Positions 33,053 through 42,265 of a stretch of 42,898 nucleotides of DNA are shown here, one piece after another. Each line of letters begins with the position of its first letter. Position 1 is the stretch's first letter. Source of the DNA: Betaproteobacteria bacterium (lineage in GTDB: Bacteria; Pseudomonadota; Gammaproteobacteria; Burkholderiales; SG8-41); NCBI GenBank assembly GCA_016199485.1, contig JACQGO010000135.1:1-42898 (forward strand). Reading direction: 5' to 3'. The translations under genes were made by a program, and so were the position numbers. Under the pieces are notes generated by a model. The model was not told where the DNA came from. It searched no databases and saw nothing but the letters and a program-made list of their open reading frames with translations.

Positions 33053-33448
33053 TCACCCTCCGAGCGCGTAGTAAATCTGGATCACCGTCACGGCGCTGTT
33101 CACGTTGTTGCCGCCGATCTTGAGCGTGAGCGTGTCGGCCTCGTCCACGGTGGGATGGAGGCTGGTGCCGCTGTAGACGATCGCCACCTTCTCGGTGTTC
33201 GCCGTATCGCGGTTCGCGCCCACGCCCTCCAGCACGTCGTGGCCGTGCTGGTCCTCGACGGTCACGTCGTAGTTGTCCTGCGGCGCCACCGCCCCGGGGT
33301 TGGTCACCAGATCCAGCAGGCGACCCTCGATTTTCGGGAGATCCGTATCCGGGAACGTCGCCGCCGCCGCATCCGCGGTCGCCGTGTAGACCAGCGAGCG
33401 GATGTTCCCGCCCTGGTTGTGCGCCGTCAGCGTCACCGTGCCGGCCAT
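33053..33448 (-). CDS. hypothetical head-module protein
   Basis: 131 aa; position between fibre and connector genes. Confidence 0.5.
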   Translation of the reverse strand: MAGTVTLTAHNQGGNIRSLVYTATADAAAATFPDTDLPKIEGRLLDLVTNPGAVAPQDNYDVTVEDQHGHDVLEGVGANRDTANTEKVAIVYSGTSLHPTVDEADTLTLKIGGNNVNSAVTVIQIYYALGG

Positions 33449-33493
33449 GGCTCACCTCGGCTGTGGGCGGGCCGGAGCCCGCCCGGGTCAGGA

Positions 33494-35227
33494 TCAGGCC
33501 GCCACGATCGCGCCATCCGCACTGCGCGGGCGCCACATCAGGTAGTAGTCGATGGTGCCGCCCGTGAGGCCGCCGACGCCGATCGTCTGGATGATGTCCT
33601 GGCCGTTCGTGAGGATGAACGTCTTCGCGTCGGCGTCCCACGGCTCGACAGTGGTGGTCGGCGTTGCATCCACCCACACCTCGTTCGCGATCAGGTCGCG
33701 CGCATCGGCGATCTGGGCGATGAGGACCGCCGTATTGCCCGCCACGCCGAGCTCGAGCGTGACCGCGCCGCCGGCGGTGATGGCATTCGTGTTGCACACC
33801 CCGAACACCTGCACCTCCACCACGCCGGTCACGGTGAAGACCGTGAACGCTCCGGCCGCCCCAGCATCCGTGGCGAAGTCCCAGTTGCCCATCAGCGGGC
33901 GCCAGCCCTGCTTTTCGGAGAGGTGGCGCACCGCGGCATACAGCGACACGTCATTCCCGGGGGCCGCCGCAGCCGCGGCCGCGGCCGGGCCTGCACCGTT
34001 GATCTGGTCGTACAGCGACCGGTCGGCCAGCTCGGTATCCGTCCCGAGCTTGCCGGCGATCAGATCTGTGGTGGCCGCTTCGGCGCCGCCCAGGAGATTC
34101 TCGACGATGTGACGCACCGCGGCATACAGCGACACGTCGTTTGCCGGCGCCGCAGCCGCGGCCGCAGCCGCCGGGCCTCCGCCATTCACGATGTCGTACA
34201 GGGACCGATCGGCGAGCTCCGTGTCGGTGCCCAGCTTGCCGTTGATGCTCTCGGTGGTGGCGCCGTTCGGCCCGCCCAGCATGTCGTACAGCGAGACATC
34301 CGCCATTTCCGTATCGGTGCCGATCTTGCCGTGCAGCGAGTCGGTGGTGGTGTCGTTGGCCGCGCCGATCGAGGCGTTCTCGGAGTTGTTGTCCTGGTCG
34401 GCGACATTCGCATCGTAGCTGTTGGGCCCGATCGCGTTGCCCACCATGTTCGTGGTATTGGCCAGCGCCACCACGGTCTGCCCGTTGCCGTGGAACCGGC
34501 AGTGGCGGATGTTGAGGTTGGTCGTCGCCACCGAGTCGTTGTTGATGCAGCCATCGTCGTACGGGTTGGTGCCATCCGACCCCACGAACAGGCAGTCCTC
34601 GACCACCGGGTTGTCGATCACTCCCTCGATCTTCACGCCGCAGTCCGGGCCGTTGGCCGTGACGCGCCAGATGCAGCGCCGGAAGCGCACACGCTCCGCC
34701 GCCGCCGTGAGCGTGACCCCCAGCAGGTCGCTCGCACCCTGGTTGAATTCGCACTCATCGAAGAGCACGTCCGCTGCCGCGATGTTCGCCAGCCCCGTTG
34801 CCGCATGGGCGGCCGTCGCTTCGTTGAACAGGAAGTTCTTGAACACGATGTTGGCCGCGGTGATGCTCACGCCGTCCACGTTACCGTTGAGCGTGATCTG
34901 CGGGCGATCGGAACCATCCCCGCTCCCGATCACGCGCACACCGGCGATATCGGCGGCGATCGCGGCGGTCAGCGTCTCGGAATGGCCCGGGGCCACCAGC
35001 ACCACATCGCGCTGGCCGGCCGTCAGCAGGTCAGACGAGAAGGCATAGGCCAGCGTGGCGAAGGGCAGGTCCGGGCTGCGCCCGTGGCCCACCGTGTCAC
35101 CCTTGTTGGCGTGGTTGCCGTCCACGTAGAAGATCTTGCCCGGCACGTCCGTGACGCTGGCGATGGTGTACACGCCGCCCGGGGTCTTGCGCGAGAACAG
35201 CTCGGTTCCTTCGACCGCGAATGCCAT
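33494..35227 (-). CDS. head fibre/decoration-like protein with right-handed beta-helix region and repeats
   Basis: ITAANIVFKNFLFNEATAA...VVEDCLFVGSDGTNPYDDGCINND...LNIRHCRFHGNG; repeats GKLGTDTELADRSLYD. Confidence 0.6.
   Translation of the reverse strand: MAFAVEGTELFSRKTPGGVYTIASVTDVPGKIFYVDGNHANKGDTVGHGRSPDLPFATLAYAFSSDLLTAGQRDVVLVAPGHSETLTAAIAADIAGVRVIGSGDGSDRPQITLNGNVDGVSITAANIVFKNFLFNEATAAHAATGLANIAAADVLFDECEFNQGASDLLGVTLTAAAERVRFRRCIWRVTANGPDCGVKIEGVIDNPVVEDCLFVGSDGTNPYDDGCINNDSVATTNLNIRHCRFHGNGQTVVALANTTNMVGNAIGPNSYDANVADQDNNSENASIGAANDTTTDSLHGKIGTDTEMADVSLYDMLGGPNGATTESINGKLGTDTELADRSLYDIVNGGGPAAAAAAAAPANDVSLYAAVRHIVENLLGGAEAATTDLIAGKLGTDTELADRSLYDQINGAGPAAAAAAAAPGNDVSLYAAVRHLSEKQGWRPLMGNWDFATDAGAAGAFTVFTVTGVVEVQVFGVCNTNAITAGGAVTLELGVAGNTAVLIAQIADARDLIANEVWVDATPTTTVEPWDADAKTFILTNGQDIIQTIGVGGLTGGTIDYYLMWRPRSADGAIVAA
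33905..34345 (-). repeat. internal protein repeats GK[IL]GTDTE[LM]AD.SLYD with GPAAAAAAAAP.NDVSLYAAVRH
   Basis: Three GTDTE units, two of which carry the poly-Ala linker. Confidence 0.85.
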
Positions 35228-35294
35228 CTGGGTTCCCTCGCTAGAGGTTGACCATTGTTGGCGGGGCGGTCTCAAGCCGCCCGGCATGCAGAAG

Positions 35295-35350
35295 GCGCCC
35301 GGGCCGCCCCGGGCGCTTACCTTCCATCAGCAAGGTCAGACCTTGTTGAT
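35295..35350 (-). terminator. tandem hairpins at and after the end of the 35336..35821 gene
   Basis: 35295-35303/35308-35316 perfect 9-bp stem; 35326-35336/35340-35350 11-bp stem (one GU) spanning the stop codon; no clear U-tract. Confidence 0.45.
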
Positions 35351-35821
35351 GTAGAGCTTCGAGGCCGCCACGGCGGCGCCGCTCTGCTCGGGCTTCATCA
35401 GCGACATCATCTTCACGTAGACGCAGGAGATGTTGTCCGCGCTCGTGTTGCCCGTCTCCGCCCCGTAGAAGCGGATGTGCGTGAAGTTGTTCGCTACGTC
35501 GAGGTCTTCCGGCCGGATGTCGAACACGATAAAGTCCCCGTCGGCGTCGATCGGCGTGTCGGTGTCGTAGTCCCCCGTGGCGCTCGACGTGGTGAGGTCC
35601 TTCTTGCCGGCACCCGCGGAGCTCGTGGCCTGCTCGATGTTCGCGGTGTCGAGGTCGTCGGCCGCATCCCAGGTGCCGAGCTCGACGTAGACCAGGGCGC
35701 GCTCGACCCCCACCATCGAGGTCCAGTGCACCGTATCGTCGCTGCCCGCGGTGTTGGTGCCGCCGATGTCCGTCTCGGTGAACGGCAGGCTGACGGCCAG
35801 GCATTCGCTCAGGAGGTTCAT
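35336..35821 (-). CDS. hypothetical head decoration-like protein
   Basis: 161 aa immediately downstream of the major capsid gene. Confidence 0.5.
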   Translation of the reverse strand: MNLLSECLAVSLPFTETDIGGTNTAGSDDTVHWTSMVGVERALVYVELGTWDAADDLDTANIEQATSSAGAGKKDLTTSSATGDYDTDTPIDADGDFIVFDIRPEDLDVANNFTHIRFYGAETGNTSADNISCVYVKMMSLMKPEQSGAAVAASKLYINKV

Positions 35822-35891
35822 CGCTGCCCTTGAAGCTGGAGGTGGATGGAGCCGGGCGACTCAGCGCCCGGCGGGAGACGATGCTCCGGCG

Positions 35892-37256
35892 TTACGCGCG
35901 GGTCGCCAGCGCCACGAATGGCGAGGTCGAGTTGGAGCCCTTGGCCGGGGTCTTCGCGGCCGACCACCAGGGCTTTCCGTTGATGCGCATCGTGAAGCGA
36001 AACGTTTCCTCGCCGTTGAGGAAGCGCACGTGCATCGACGTTGCGATGTCGAGCCCGCCCTTCTCGGCGATGACGTACTGGCTCAGGTCGGCAAGCACGA
36101 TGTCGCCCACCGTGCCGAGCGTCGCGCACTGCTCGACGGGGATCACGGGCATGCCGTAGAGCGTGTCGAAGGGAGCGCCGGCGAGCCCGTTGGCCGGCAG
36201 GTACACCGGCACCCCTCCCGTGCCAACGGCCAGCGACATCAGGTGCAGCTGCGGCTCGATATCCTGGTTGATGAACCACGCCGCGTTGCGGCGGCTGCGT
36301 GCCCAGAGCCGCGCGCGCATCTTGACGATGTTCTGCGGGACGAGCGTCTTCAGCGGCTGGCCCGCTTCCTTATCGATGGTCACCAGCGCGGCGGCATTGA
36401 GGACGCCCAGGCACTGCCCTGCGCCGGTGCCGTTCAGGATCTCGTCGTCGCTCTTGTAGGCGAACTCGTTGCCGAACACGGTGCGCAGGATCGTGCCGAA
36501 CGCCGGCGCATCCTGCATCAGCTCGTCGGTCTGGTACGAGATCGCCATCAGCTTGAGCAGCGTGATCTCGAGCTGCGCCAGCGCCGGCTTGGTCGCCGTG
36601 GCGGTGCCGGCCTCCGGCTCGCGGTAGACCACCACCCCGCCCGCGCGGCTGCCGTCCGCCCGGCTGGTCTCGTTGATGTAGGGGAGCCTGATCGAATTCG
36701 AGGGGCTGCTGACCGGGATGCGCATGCAGCGCGGCAGCAGCACCGCCTGTTGTTCCGCCGTGGCAAGCAGCGCCAGCGACATGTCGTGGCCGACGAGGAA
36801 TCCGCCCTCCGAGCCGATGGACTCGTTCGCCCCGGAAGCGGCGGCCTGGAACAGGCGCGGGTCGGGCTGCGCGCCAGGCCGGCCGGCCTTCATCACGGCC
36901 TGGAAGAACTCTCCCATGGCCTCGGCCTGGATCATCTCGCGCTGGCGCGGCGTGAACGCATCGAGGCTGCGCCCCGTCGCCAGCCGGCCCCAGGGCCTGT
37001 CGGCGGCGTTGTCGTGCAGCGCCGTGACGCGCAGCTGGTCGAACGGCAGCGCGACGGCCGTGCGCTCGATCGCCTCCTGCTGTTCGCAGGTCTTGATCTG
37101 CGCATCGACCTTGCCGATCTCGGCGTGGATGACGTCGAGCTTCGTCTGATGCTCGGCGGTGATGCCGCCGGCTGTCGTGGCCTCGGCGAGCACCGCCTGC
37201 GCATCGCGGACGAACCCGGCCCGCTTGTCCTGGAGCACCTGCTTGAGGGAAGGCAT
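35892..37256 (-). CDS. major capsid protein (HK97 fold)
   Basis: N-terminal delta-like coiled region, then GFLVGHDMSLALLATAEQQAVLLPRCMRIPVSS...FGNEFAYKSDDEILNGTGAGQCLGVLN... Confidence 0.9.
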   Translation of the reverse strand: MPSLKQVLQDKRAGFVRDAQAVLAEATTAGGITAEHQTKLDVIHAEIGKVDAQIKTCEQQEAIERTAVALPFDQLRVTALHDNAADRPWGRLATGRSLDAFTPRQREMIQAEAMGEFFQAVMKAGRPGAQPDPRLFQAAASGANESIGSEGGFLVGHDMSLALLATAEQQAVLLPRCMRIPVSSPSNSIRLPYINETSRADGSRAGGVVVYREPEAGTATATKPALAQLEITLLKLMAISYQTDELMQDAPAFGTILRTVFGNEFAYKSDDEILNGTGAGQCLGVLNAAALVTIDKEAGQPLKTLVPQNIVKMRARLWARSRRNAAWFINQDIEPQLHLMSLAVGTGGVPVYLPANGLAGAPFDTLYGMPVIPVEQCATLGTVGDIVLADLSQYVIAEKGGLDIATSMHVRFLNGEETFRFTMRINGKPWWSAAKTPAKGSNSTSPFVALATRA

Positions 37257-37258
37257 CG

Positions 37259-37317
37259 TTCGTGTCCTCACGCTGCGGCGCGGGGACACGAAATGGAAAA
37301 CGCGGGAGCCCCGCGCC
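37259..37317 (-). promoter_or_regulatory. structured leader of the major capsid gene (two overlapping 9-bp helices)
   Basis: TTCGTGTCC/GGACACGAA (37259-37267 / 37284-37292) and GGCGCGGGG/CCCCGCGCC (37277-37285 / 37309-37317). Confidence 0.6.
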
Positions 37318-37506
37318 AGGTTCAACACCTGGGCAGGCACTCCCGCGCCGATCGTCGGATCACGTGGGACGTGCGTCGCACTGCGGATCGGCCCATCGTC
37401 GGATGGGCGGCACCGCAGCGTCTGGTCGTGGGCCGGTTACGCGCGCCGTCGGGCGCCCGGTTGTTCCGGCCACGTTGCGTTCAGACTACACGTTCGTTCG
37501 GGCTTG

Positions 37507-37812
37507 TCAAGCCCTCTGCATTCTCGAACCGTCATTCCGCAGCGGCCAACCGTCAGAATCGAATGCTCTGTTGCGCAGTACCTCGACCGAGTTGGGGAGA
37601 TACCCTCGCGTATGGTGATACGAAAAACCGCACCGCCCGCAAACGCGCCAGAACTCATAGTTTACCGCCGGCTCCGCGAACCAAGTGAGCGTGACACCCA
37701 GCTCTCGATGTTCGGTGCTGGCGTGCTGGTGCCCAACGATTGAGCACCAAGCCCAGATCAGGACACGAACCGCCCACCGCAGTTGGGCGGATCTGGCTGG
37801 TCCTTCCGCCAT
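37507..37812 (-). CDS. hypothetical CxxC protein between protease and capsid
   Basis: 101 aa; NYEFWRVCGRCGFSYHHTRGYLP. Confidence 0.45.
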   Translation of the reverse strand: MAEGPARSAQLRWAVRVLIWAWCSIVGHQHASTEHRELGVTLTWFAEPAVNYEFWRVCGRCGFSYHHTRGYLPNSVEVLRNRAFDSDGWPLRNDGSRMQRA

Positions 37813-37815
37813 GGC

Positions 37816-38736
37816 TCATCCCCTCAGCGCCAGCCGCGCCCTCGCGATCTCCAGCGCCGCCGCCGGGGAGAGCGGGGGCGGCACGGCCGCCAGCTCCGGC
37901 GCCTCCGCCTCGGCCCGCATCCCGCGCCTGCGCTTGCCGCCCATCAGCCCGGCCAGCACGGTCTCCATCGTGCCCAGCCGGTCGGCCATCCCGGCCGCCA
38001 CGGCATCCTGCGCCAGCAGCACGCGGCCCTGCCCGAAGTCGGCGTTCACCTTCGCCTGCGAGACGCCGCGCCCTGTCGCCACGGCGCGCACGAAATCGCG
38101 GTGCAGCGCGTCCACCTGGGCTTGGAGATGCGCCCGCGCACCGCCGCTCAGGGGCATCTCCGGCGCACCGTCCGCTTTGTACTGCGCCGACGTGATGTAG
38201 GTGGGGGTGATGCCCTCCGCATCGAGCGCGCGCGAGAAATCGTAGTGCAGCGCCAGCACGCCGATGCTGCCCACCTGCGACGAGGGCGCGGCCACGATGC
38301 TGTCCGCAGCCGAGGCGATCCAGTAGGCCGCCGAGGCCATGAAGCCATCGGCGAAGGCGACGATCGGCTTCGTGCCACGCCCCGCCAGGATCTCCGCCGC
38401 CATCTCGGGCACGCCGAACACGCCGCCGCCGGGGGAGTCCACGTGCAGCACGATCGCCTGCACCTGGGGATCGGCCAGCGCGCCCCGGAACCGCTCGCCG
38501 AACGTGTCGAGCCCGGTCGCCCCGAACAGCATGGCCAGCGGCCCGGGCCGGCGCGTGATCACGCCCATCAGCGGGATCACCTGCACGCCCACCATCGGGG
38601 CGGCCAGCCGCGACTCCCCGAGCGCGGCCTGCATCTCCAGCGCGGCCTCGATCGGCACAGCGGCCGCGCGGATCGCATCGAGCCGTTCCGGCATGATCGC
38701 CCACAGCCGGTCATCCGAAATGAGCAACGGGTTCAT
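37816..38736 (-). CDS. S49-family (SppA/ClpP-fold) head maturation protease
   Basis: AIVLHVDSPGGGVFGVPEMAAEI...KPIVAFADGFMASAAYWIASAADSIVAAPSSQVGSIGVL. Confidence 0.9.
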   Translation of the reverse strand: MNPLLISDDRLWAIMPERLDAIRAAAVPIEAALEMQAALGESRLAAPMVGVQVIPLMGVITRRPGPLAMLFGATGLDTFGERFRGALADPQVQAIVLHVDSPGGGVFGVPEMAAEILAGRGTKPIVAFADGFMASAAYWIASAADSIVAAPSSQVGSIGVLALHYDFSRALDAEGITPTYITSAQYKADGAPEMPLSGGARAHLQAQVDALHRDFVRAVATGRGVSQAKVNADFGQGRVLLAQDAVAAGMADRLGTMETVLAGLMGGKRRRGMRAEAEAPELAAVPPPLSPAAALEIARARLALRG

Positions 38737-40364
38737 GCCGCCTCCTCAAGAGCGAGAGCTGCAAGGGTATCGGGCAGGGTGCGCTCCCACGCCGCGGAGG
38801 CGATCAACCCCTGCTCGCGCAAGGCCGCCTGCTGCGAATCGCAGTAGCGCCGCGCCCGGCCGGGCTCGATGGCCAGCGCCTCGGCCACGAGCACGGCGTG
38901 CTCGGCGTAGAACGTCTCCAGCCAGGCATGCCAGCCGGGCAGGTCCTGGGCATGGCGCTCCGCCGCCTTTGCCACCGCCGCGATCTCGCGCCGCGCCAGC
39001 CGTTCCGCAGCCGCGCGGACCACCGCATGCATGCGCGTGCTCTCTGCAAGCATGCTGGGCTGAATCGGCGCTGAAACAGCCATGGGGGCTGGTGCCGGCG
39101 CACCCATCCCCTCGGCAACGTCCATCTGCGCCACGGTGCCCGGCTCGCGGGCGGGCTGCGGAGCGTTCGCCCCCTGGCGCATGTTCAGCGGGGAGAGCGG
39201 CTCGTCGAGCCCATCGAGCGGGTTCAGGTTTTCGAGCACGCGCACCTCGTTCCGCGTCATCCACCCGTTCAGGATCGCGCCGGTGTAGAAGGCCGAGCGC
39301 GCAGCGCCGTCCGCCCACATGCGCGCATCGACCAGGAACTCCGCGAACCACGTCTCGGGCGCGGCGATCAGGTCGCGCGAAACCGCCTGCGCGATGCGCT
39401 TCAGCCATGGCGCCAACGTGTCCTGGACGAATTCGAGCGCCTGCTGCTCCACGTTCGCTCGGGTGGACTGGTCGTAGATGCCGATCTTTGCCGGCTGCAC
39501 CCGGAACACGCGCGCGATCTCGATGGCCTGCTCCTTCCGCACCGCCTGGAGCTGCGTCTTCTCGGCATCGAGGCCGATCGGCTGCCACTTGAACCCACGG
39601 TCGAGGAAGGCCGTCTTGTGGGCATTCTCCACCCCGGCCCGCGCGGTAGCCCAGGATTCCTCCAGCGCCTTGCGCTGCTCGGCCGGCAGCACCTGTTCCG
39701 TGGAGAGGATCCCGAGCGTGGAGCCCTGCCTGAACAGCCGCGCCGCATAGCCCTCCGCCGCCAGCGCTAGGGCGATCGTCTCGCGCACCAGCGCCAGCAC
39801 CGGCTGGCCGATCAGTCCATCCAGGCTCAGCCCGGGGATGCGCAGCACCTCCTCCTGCAGCAGGATACGCTCTCCGCCGGTCGCGGGATCGCGCACCTTG
39901 TACCGCAGCCGCCGGCCGGGCAGCCATTCCGGCTTCACGGTATCCGGATGGAGCGGCCAGAGCTGATCGACGAAACCGCGGGCGCCCGGCTGGATCTCCG
40001 CGTAGAACGTACCCCACAGCGCCGCGAACACGATCGCGAGCTGCCAGAAGTCGAACGCGCTCATGAGGTCGTTGGGGCGGTCGTGCAGGATCGAGTAGAG
40101 CGGCTGTTCGGGATCGCGGCTTTTCAGCACCCGCCCCTGCGCGTCGCGCTCGCGGCGGTAGAGCACGCAGGGCAGGGCGGCCACCGACTCGGAGAGCACG
40201 CGCACGCAGGCCAGCGCGGCGGACGCCTTGAGCACGTCCGCCTCGGCGAAGCGCAAGCCGGTTGCGCTCGCCGTGCCGTAGGGCCGATACCAGTAGTCGT
40301 CGCCCGGCGCCGGCGTGCCGGCCGAGAAGATCCGCTCCATCTGCTGCGCGAGGACGCCCATCAT
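38733..40364 (-). CDS. portal protein (HK97 type)
   Basis: ACVRVLSESVAALPCVLYRRERDAQ...HDRPNDLMSAFDFWQLAIVFAALWGTFYAEIQ... Confidence 0.9.
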   Translation of the reverse strand: MMGVLAQQMERIFSAGTPAPGDDYWYRPYGTASATGLRFAEADVLKASAALACVRVLSESVAALPCVLYRRERDAQGRVLKSRDPEQPLYSILHDRPNDLMSAFDFWQLAIVFAALWGTFYAEIQPGARGFVDQLWPLHPDTVKPEWLPGRRLRYKVRDPATGGERILLQEEVLRIPGLSLDGLIGQPVLALVRETIALALAAEGYAARLFRQGSTLGILSTEQVLPAEQRKALEESWATARAGVENAHKTAFLDRGFKWQPIGLDAEKTQLQAVRKEQAIEIARVFRVQPAKIGIYDQSTRANVEQQALEFVQDTLAPWLKRIAQAVSRDLIAAPETWFAEFLVDARMWADGAARSAFYTGAILNGWMTRNEVRVLENLNPLDGLDEPLSPLNMRQGANAPQPAREPGTVAQMDVAEGMGAPAPAPMAVSAPIQPSMLAESTRMHAVVRAAAERLARREIAAVAKAAERHAQDLPGWHAWLETFYAEHAVLVAEALAIEPGRARRYCDSQQAALREQGLIASAAWERTLPDTLAALALEEAA

Positions 40365-40537
40365 CTCCTCATCCGTGAGGCGATGTACGGAGCGGCGGCC
40401 AGCAGCAGCGTCAGCACCAGGCCGATGCCGCCGACCACCACGTACGCCGCGGGCTCGTTCCACCGGATCAAGCCATACACCATCAGGAGCGCGAACGCCA
40501 GCCCAAACGCATCGACCAGCCATTCCTTGCCGCGCAT
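40361..40537 (-). CDS. 58-aa two-TM protein between TerL and portal (absent from the ORF track)
   Basis: My translation: MRGKEWLVDAFGLAFALLMVYGLIRWNEPAAYVVVGGIGLVLTLLLAAAPYIASRMRR; ATGATG/TGA overlap with portal start. Confidence 0.6.
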   Translation of the reverse strand: MRGKEWLVDAFGLAFALLMVYGLIRWNEPAAYVVVGGIGLVLTLLLAAAPYIASRMRR

Positions 40538-40540
40538 CGG

Positions 40541-42265
40541 TCAGGCCCAGGTGAGGGTGGGGGCGGGCGCGGCCCCGCCGCGCATGCGCAGGGCGTTTGC
40601 GGCAATCAGCGCGTCGATTCCGTCGATCTTGTGCGGGCTGTTGGCCGTGGCCTTCTTCGGCAGGATCGATCCGTCCACCTTGCGCGTGACCACGGCGTTG
40701 CTCGCCATCCACCGCAGCACCGGGTTTCCGTCATGCCGGAACAGGCGACCCTTGACCCGCGCCTCCAGGTCCAGGGCGGGGTCGGTCACGTTCTTGGCGT
40801 TCTTGCCTTCGATCACGGCGGTCAGCCCGTCGGTCATGAGCCGCGAGGCGATGTGCGCCGAACCGTACTGGTCAAACTGGGCGCCCTGCACGTCGAACCG
40901 CTTCCACAGGGCGCGGATGTGGCGCTCAATCAGGTCGTAATCGGTGATGTTGCCCTCGGTGATGGTCAGCAGCCCCGCCTTCTCCCAGGCGTAGTAGTGG
41001 GCGATCTTCTTGGCCCGCTCGGCGATGCACTCGCGTGCGATGAAGAACCACGGGAAGCCGACCAGCTCCTCGCCGCGCTCGAACAGGAGGAACAGCGCCG
41101 TCAGGTCGTCGCGGTCGGCCAGGTCGGCCCCGAGCCATGCGCGCTGGCCCTCGAACTGCTCCAGCCGCAGATCGCGATCCGTGCAGCGGTTCCACGCCTC
41201 CATGTTGAGCCAGCCGTTGGCCGCGTTGAGCCAGAGGTTCATGCGCTTGGTCTTGTACTCGCCCTCTGCCGCCGGGTTTACGCGGGCCTCGACCGCCTCC
41301 TCGCGCAGCACCTTCGGGTCGCACGACACGCCGAGGTTCGGGTTGGCCTTGATCCACACGTCCTCGTCAAACGGGTCGTCGCCCGCCGCGATGCCCTGCG
41401 ACACGTCCGCCAGGTCCAGCGTGTAGATGATCCCGAAGTAGTTGTCGGCATCGAGCACGCCTTCAAGCACCTTGGTCAGGAAGGTGCGCTGCTCCATGCA
41501 CACGCTCTCCAGGTGATACCCGGCCGTGGTGACGTAGAGGCTCAGCGGGTTCTTGCGCGCGCCCCGCGCCGAGCGCAGCACGTCGAACAAGGCGCGATCC
41601 TTGTGGGCGTGCAGCTCGTCGATGATGGTCATGTGGGGGTTGAGCCCGTCCTGGGTGGACGCCTTGGCGTTGATCGGGCGGATGTTACCGCCGTTGACGG
41701 TGCTGCTGATGGCGTGCGCCCACACCTCGACGCCGAAGGCGGCGCACAGGGCCGGCGTGCGCTCGGCCATCCTCTTCGCCACGCCGAACACGATCTCGGC
41801 CTGGTCACCCGTGGTCGCCGCGCACTTCACCTGCGGGCCCGGCTCCCCCTCGCAGCAGAGCCCGTAGAGCGCAAGTCCGCTCGCAAGCGGGCTCTTGCCG
41901 TTCTTGCGGCCGCATTCGATGTAGGCGGTGTTGAACCGGCGCGCTCCCGTCTCCCGGTGGCGCCAGCCGTAGAGCGTGGTGAGGATGAACACCTGCCACG
42001 GCTCGAGCACCAGCGTGGGCGATTGCCACTCGCCCTCGACGTGGGGCAGTTTCTCGACAAAGTCGCACACATCGGCCGCGTACCACTTGCCGAACCGGAA
42101 GGGCCAGGAGGAGTCCCGCTTCGCACGCGCCAGGTCGTCGAGCTGGCGCTGGCAGGCCAGCCGCACCCAGCGGCAGTGCCGCTTGCCGGCCGTGTCGCGC
42201 GCCGCCTTCCTGGCGTACGCGAGCGCGATCTTGATGTAATCCCGTCCCTGGGATGCCGTCGTCAT
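40541..42265 (-). CDS. terL: terminase large subunit
   Basis: YIECGRKNGKSPLASGLALYGL, MTIIDELHAHKD, AWLGADLADRDDLTALFLLF. Confidence 0.95.
   Translation of the reverse strand: MTTASQGRDYIKIALAYARKAARDTAGKRHCRWVRLACQRQLDDLARAKRDSSWPFRFGKWYAADVCDFVEKLPHVEGEWQSPTLVLEPWQVFILTTLYGWRHRETGARRFNTAYIECGRKNGKSPLASGLALYGLCCEGEPGPQVKCAATTGDQAEIVFGVAKRMAERTPALCAAFGVEVWAHAISSTVNGGNIRPINAKASTQDGLNPHMTIIDELHAHKDRALFDVLRSARGARKNPLSLYVTTAGYHLESVCMEQRTFLTKVLEGVLDADNYFGIIYTLDLADVSQGIAAGDDPFDEDVWIKANPNLGVSCDPKVLREEAVEARVNPAAEGEYKTKRMNLWLNAANGWLNMEAWNRCTDRDLRLEQFEGQRAWLGADLADRDDLTALFLLFERGEELVGFPWFFIARECIAERAKKIAHYYAWEKAGLLTITEGNITDYDLIERHIRALWKRFDVQGAQFDQYGSAHIASRLMTDGLTAVIEGKNAKNVTDPALDLEARVKGRLFRHDGNPVLRWMASNAVVTRKVDGSILPKKATANSPHKIDGIDALIAANALRMRGGAAPAPTLTWA

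Noticed and set aside
32999-35251. 750-aa plus-strand ORF
   Set aside because: Antisense shadow of the head fibre gene; His/Arg-rich low-information sequence.
35751-37688. 645-aa plus-strand ORF
   Set aside because: Antisense to the major capsid protein gene; no protein-like pattern.
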